64,000 nt of DNA, from contig CM066920.1 in NCBI GenBank assembly GCA_033964015.1, positions 11,065,912-11,129,911 of the forward strand. Direction: 5' to 3'. Source of the stretch: Scolanthus callimorphus (Eukaryota; Cnidaria; Anthozoa; Actiniaria; Edwardsiidae). Under the pieces are notes generated by a model that saw only the letters and a list, made by a program, of their open reading frames with translations, did not search any database and was not told the DNA's origin. Within the stretch, counting starts at the first letter, position 1, and every line of letters begins with the position of its first letter. Position numbers and translations under genes: made by a program. Positions 59,408 to 64,000 of the stretch are shown one piece after another.

Positions 59408-62400
59408 TGGGCTTTTTTGAAAAAAAATATCTTGCACGGCCCGAAGGGCCGAAAAAAATTTCCTGCACAGCAAAATGGTGACTAAAACCCTTCTTTTTTA
59501 TTGGAAAAAAATTCTCACCGCTTAATAGAGGTAGAAAAAAATTTTGCACCGACAAAAAAGCCCACCCCCCCCCCCTCAAAAGTTAAATGGTCGGCCCCTT
59601 ACTTCATACTTTCTCTCTCTTAATCTAGCACGCAATGCTCCCACTTAACAAATATCACTAATCAGGCCGTTATCATACTTGGCACGATTTAGAAATTGGC
59701 CTTTTAAAAAATGTTTAAAAAAGAAGACATGATATTCACATGTATTCACTGATAAGGTTGTTAGAGAAGTATCGATCCTTCCTATGAAACATGGTTATTA
59801 TGTGGGTTACGTTGCTTGTTGCGTGCGGGATAGCGCACGATATGATAACAGAATACATGACATTCCTTTACAATTCACATGCATTCATAACAGTACTGTG
59901 GTGTAATCAATACATCATTACATCAATGAAAATGATGTTCAGCAGATACTGGACAAAGAACGAAACATCAGCACTATTTTGGAGTGTGCATATAATATAG
60001 CTCAATATTCTCTACGTTGTGTCAACATTTTCTGTAAATGTTTTAGAATTCTCAAAGTCGCGTGCACATCAACTTAAACGTGAGCCGTGAAACCTGAAAA
60101 AATCACCCTTAGTCGTGAAAAAGGGAAAAATTCAAAAAGCGTTAGACGTGAATAAACTTTTTTTTTTGTTTTTTTGGGGGGTGGGGGAATGGGGGTGGGG
60201 TATTAAAATTGGAAGCAATTTTGACATTACACCTATTCCATTGACTCCGACCAGCTTTTTGTCGTTTTTCGCCTAACTGTTTTCCAGTCGTTTTTCTGTC
60301 ACGACAAAAACAAATGCGCGCGAAATAAAAGACGCGGCGGGAAACGTTAGACTCGATCTCCAGCCGTTCCCGTGTGCCCGGTTCATTCCGTGTGCTAGTG
60401 GACGAGCGTGGGAGCTGCGAACTCCGACGTACTGGCTCGCTTTTAGAAGCCTCGGGTTTGTAGTACATGGCGAGTCTTTCGCCCTCGCGCATGCTATCGT
60501 GGCGCTAAGTATAAGGCCAGTTTTCCTCGTTGGCGTTGTCGCACTAGCTCTATATTTTATGTTCGATGCACTTTGCAACTTGATGCGACTTTGAACAAAG
60601 AAGCGAAAAGAAATCACAATGAATTTGAATCTTGTTAATACACTAGCGTGATGGAGTAGCAACCCAGGCGTGAAAATTCACCACGTGTATACCGGATCTA
60701 GTATGGCAGCCCCACCCCTGTTTACTTCCAGTATCCGGCGGTTGCGTGATATACACCTGATGGTTAACCACTAGGAAGAGGAAGTTACACCCCGGTCAAT
60801 ATCATGTGATATCAGCTGAAACAAATACGCCGCTCAGTTTGAATAAAGTGCGATTATTACTTAGAGCGGATTTCAGATGACGGAGTGTTGAAAGTCAATC
60901 AGATTTACTTTGTTTTGCCTTTTCTTCGTGTTTCGAAGTATTAGCTTGAATGATACAAAGGTGGACATGTACCTACTTTTAAAAGCAGACGAAACGACAA
61001 CTATATATTGCCAAAAGATCCTTTAAACCTTTCCCTGGCCAAACCTTGACCGCATTTTGGGCCCAGCCTGTTATTAATTGTAACAGATAATGCTTCGACG
61101 GATATAGATAACAAAAATGACGTATACAAGAGGTCCAAAATCCCTGGCCCTCACAGGAAAGAGTGGCCCCAGGAAAGAGTTGAAATTTGCGATTCAAAGT
61201 CTCCCGTTCGGCTATGTGGTTTGGTGTTGTGAAGAAAGTTAGTGAACTAATTTGAACTCAGCGCAGCACATCAGCATTGCTACGCGCTAGTATTCTATAT
61301 ACACTTTTTCCAAAAAAAACTTGATCGGAAACAAGTTACTAAATGAGTGTCAGCTAGCAGAAGCACACGAAAAAGTACAAAAAGTGGGGCCACACGAAAA
61401 TTGTCGTTTTTCAACACCTCGCGGCCAAAACCATATTTGGAATCATTTACCTTATAGAGAAGTGATAGAAGATCCTCTTTTGATAATAATTGCGACAAAT
61501 ATAGCAAGAAAACGGTGAAAGTTTAAATGAAAACTTGCTGGAATTGCAGAGACTCGAGTTCTCGATCGTCCACCATTGATTCTGGCTTGGTAACCACGCT
61601 AAAATAGCCCACAGCTACCCCGCGCGCGACTTGACCAGTCCTCCCAACTACCATCAGCAAAAACGACAAGGATTCATTGATATGGTTACTGTTCCAGTTT
61701 AACTATCCTGGATACTAGCAGAGGCTCGCCAAGCTTCACTTGTTCACTGACACGCTAACCCAAGACGCCGCGAGGTAAACTAAGCGTGTCAGTGTTAAAG
61801 TGCAGCTTGGAGACTCTCGTACCCTGAACAACAGTGTTAAACATGCTAACAAAAGCTTTTTTTCAGATATAATCGAGGGAGATATTTTAGTGACAAAGCC
61901 GTTGGAAATGCTAATCTCAGAGCCACACTCCCGAACGCGACGAGAAATCACGACAAAAGCGATCAAGCGATGGACAAATGGCGTGGTTCCATACACAATA
62001 GATAAGAGATTAGGTAAGTTGAATGTGTTTAAACGTGTTTCTGGGCTGCCTGTGTGCAAGCTGATTTTCAATAGCAGTACCCGCGGGATCGGCGGGATAG
62101 TTTGTGTCCTTTTCTCGTCAATCAGTAAACTTCCTTCCTTAAGGGCGTGTCACGCAGGCCCTTCCAAACCAATACGGAACCTTCTTGTACTACTATAGCC
62201 TTCATGCAGGAGATAGCGGTTTGCTGGCGACAAGGGTTTTTCCGCGCGAATTGCGCCCTCGGAAATCCGGTCTCGATGTTTCGGGCCGAGCTTGCAGGGC
62301 TAGTACCTTTTCAGGAAAGAACGACTGCGCTTAAAGACATTACAGATATTGCATATAACGCCACTAAATTACGCCTGAGCTATGGCCACAAGTTGCGTAG

Positions 62401-63540
62401 ATTCCTCTAGGCCCACACGAAAATCTGTGACATGCCCCATCGTGTTAGATGAAAAGGAACTCAAATTAAGTAGATTATTTTGCCTACACTCCGGCTACAG
62501 CACTGACTGCTATGCCTTAAACCAGGATTTCTTTCATTTTACTCTCGCGCGCTCTATTCAACATGGACCAGCGGAGCGGGGAACGCATAGGTAACCAAGT
62601 GTCCCGAATGCTATTTTTAATAGGCTCACAGATCACTGTTATTCCGTTATCTCGAATTTCGGAAATCAAAAAGCACTAATTGGAAACTAGTCCAAGATAT
62701 ATTTGCTTGACCGAAGCACGCTGTGGTTTACATCAAAATAGTTTCTTAATGATATTCATTCCTTCGGGTACTAAAGAACGAGAAACTTGCGCGAGAAACA
62801 TAATACAGCAATGTGACTCTTCAGGCTCCCTGTGGCGGGAGAGGCGCGCTCCAGCGGGGTGCCCAGACCTCCTCGATGTTCTCCAGCTAATGGCGCCGCT
62901 ATGATCTCCCGCCATGTTGAATGTCTACATTTCTAACAGACACCCCGCAGGTCTTGCTTTTTGCATTGTTCTGATTAGATAAAAATAAATCTAGACGTAG
63001 TTTCCTCCGTATTGAAAACCTGGCCAGCTTGACGACGGGTTGGAACGAAAGGTGGCCGGGAAGCTATTTGGATATCTGTTCGAATTCTAATCCCCTCTAT
63101 CCCCGTTATTTTCAGAAATCAGGGGAAAAAACGCTCTTTTAATCTGCGCGTCTCACGTTTTGGAGAAGCTGTGATATCTTTTGCGCGCCGAGTCGAGCAG
63201 AGACGAAACTTGATGCCCGAAAATTCGCCTGCTGCGTACTGAGATAAATTCCAGCCACGCGAAACACAGGGAATGTATGCAGAAACCCGTCGGCCATGGG
63301 AAAGCTGAATTTTTCCCTGTGAAACTGATGCGCGCGTAACTTTCTCGCTATTTTCCATCCATCACTGTTAATGATCTTGGTCATTTGTCTGACCCTTCTA
63401 TTATTTATTGTTCCCTTGACAGGCAAGTCCGCGAAAAAGGCCATAAGACGCGCTATCAGAGAGTTTCACAAGCACACTTGTGTTCATTTTGTCTCACGGA
63501 CTGCCGAGCGGGATTATGTGCATTTCAGCTATGACTACGG
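57808..63540 (+). CDS. Astacin-family metalloprotease, 5' part (3 exons seen, runs off window)
   Basis: Exons 57808-57904, 61867-62013 and 63423-63540, joined at phase 1 GT-AG introns, then a phase 2 donor at 63540. Exon 1 encodes a signal peptide (IVLHLLLFLCGVLKSIG). Exon 2 encodes the propeptide with an acidic EGDI switch-like motif (DIIEGDILVTKP), a dibasic maturation region (SRTRRE) and the start of the mature enzyme (AIKRWTNGVVPYTIDKRL). Exon 3 continues AIREFHKHTCVHFVSRTAER and DYVHFSYDYG, the usual N-terminal half of the astacin fold with its first disulfide Cys. The zinc site HExxHxxGFxHE and Met-turn must lie beyond 64000, so activity cannot be judged. The roughly 4 kb first intron contains a MITE at 59356-59598. 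Confidence 0.85.
59356..59598. mobile_element. 243 bp Harbinger-type MITE, TTA duplication
   Basis: GGGGCCGACCATTTAACTTT at the left, inverted as AAAGTTAAATGGTCGGCCCC at the right, flanked by TTA (59353-59355, 59599-59601). A long poly-G tract (59380-59407) pairs with a poly-C tract near 59568. Confidence 0.85.
63267..63320. mobile_element. Deleted CAGGGAATTTCTGCAG-family MITE
   Basis: Both ends are present (CAGGGAATGTATGCAGAAACC and TTTTCCCTG) but only 54 bases remain. Confidence 0.55.
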
Positions 63541-63715
63541 GTAAGGCGAGTCAGATTACGGGTTAGACGAGTCAGATTACGGGTTAGACGAATTAGATTA
63601 TGGGTTAGACGAGTGTTATTACGGGTTTAGACGAGTCAGATTACGGGTTAAACGAGTCAGATTACGGGTAAGGCGAGTCGGATTACGGGTAAGGCCAGTC
63701 GGATTACGGGCTACA
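63533..63715 (+). repeat. Minisatellite grown from an exon-intron junction
   Basis: About nine units of roughly 20 bases, GATTACGGGTTAGACGAGTC or GATTACGGGTAAGGCGAGTC. The array starts at the donor of astacin exon 3 (GACTACGG|GTAAGGCGAG), so the first unit contains the real splice site. Confidence 0.85.
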
Positions 63716-64000
63716 CGAGTTTAAAATGTTGATCCTCTGTTGTTATTTCGCGTGCGCACTGCATGACCATACAGCCACAAACCGCGGGAGACGAGCGCAA
63801 ACTCGTGGCTCTGTATTGCTATGGAATGCTCCGCAATTAAACCTCTGCAACTACTACTGCGCAGGACATTTGTTTTGTACCGACTCTCGCCAAGTGCAGT
63901 AGTTTAGTAACAGCATGAACTATGACGTAATCTATTTAAACCAGTGGTTTTAGAGATCACGTGACCTCTGTGGGAAATGCGCGCCTTTGTAAAAAAAAAG

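Noticed and set aside
59791..60000. 69-codon frame starting with a hydrophobic stretch
   Set aside because: Looks like a signal peptide at first, but it is AT-rich, lies in the astacin intron and has no donor or conserved continuation.
60142..60662. Two overlapping minus frames of about 120 codons
   Set aside because: No domain, no splice-bounded exon, and an unstable composition with T and G runs.

Overview
The window looks like nuclear DNA of an anthozoan cnidarian, most likely a stony coral. The evidence is short exons split by GT-AG introns, AT-rich non-coding DNA packed with small inverted-repeat transposons, and extracellular modules (CUB, PAN plus fibrinogen, astacin, FN3) that are expanded in corals and anemones. 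No bacterial operon signals, tRNA genes or CRISPR arrays were seen.

Layout. 1-10,700 holds no gene I can support; it is a mosaic of transposon-derived repeats. 10,724-12,917 (minus) is a compact three-exon gene for a secreted or membrane-anchored FN3 protein. 14,130-27,553 (minus) is a 12-exon gene for a type I membrane protein with nine CUB domains. Its last two CUB exons are almost identical copies in a recent 1.9 kb duplication. Between the copies lie a tyrosine-recombinase-like fragment, an 18S rRNA fragment and a decamer minisatellite. 28,000-41,000 is a transposon graveyard: a broken DIRS-like retroelement (Gag zinc knuckle, frameshifted reverse transcriptase), nested terminal-inverted-repeat elements, a polyketide synthase pseudogene and the 3' end of a Gypsy-type element. 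42,375-46,360 (minus) is a three-exon PAN plus fibrinogen-domain gene. 48,814-53,195 (minus) is a two-exon CARD plus coiled-coil gene. 57,808 to beyond the right edge (plus) is the 5' part of an astacin metalloprotease gene.

Function. Three genes encode extracellular recognition or adhesion proteins, one a secreted protease and one a CARD adaptor. This fits a surface or innate-immune repertoire, but that link is inference and nothing shows co-regulation. All exon joins were derived by hand from reading frame, splice consensus and phase; each proposed CDS that is complete in the window keeps one frame from ATG to stop.

No clearly new system was found. The best leads are the tyrosine-recombinase/18S chimera, the duplicated CUB exon, the TTAA-flanked element carrying a coding domain, and the astacin splice donor copied into a minisatellite.
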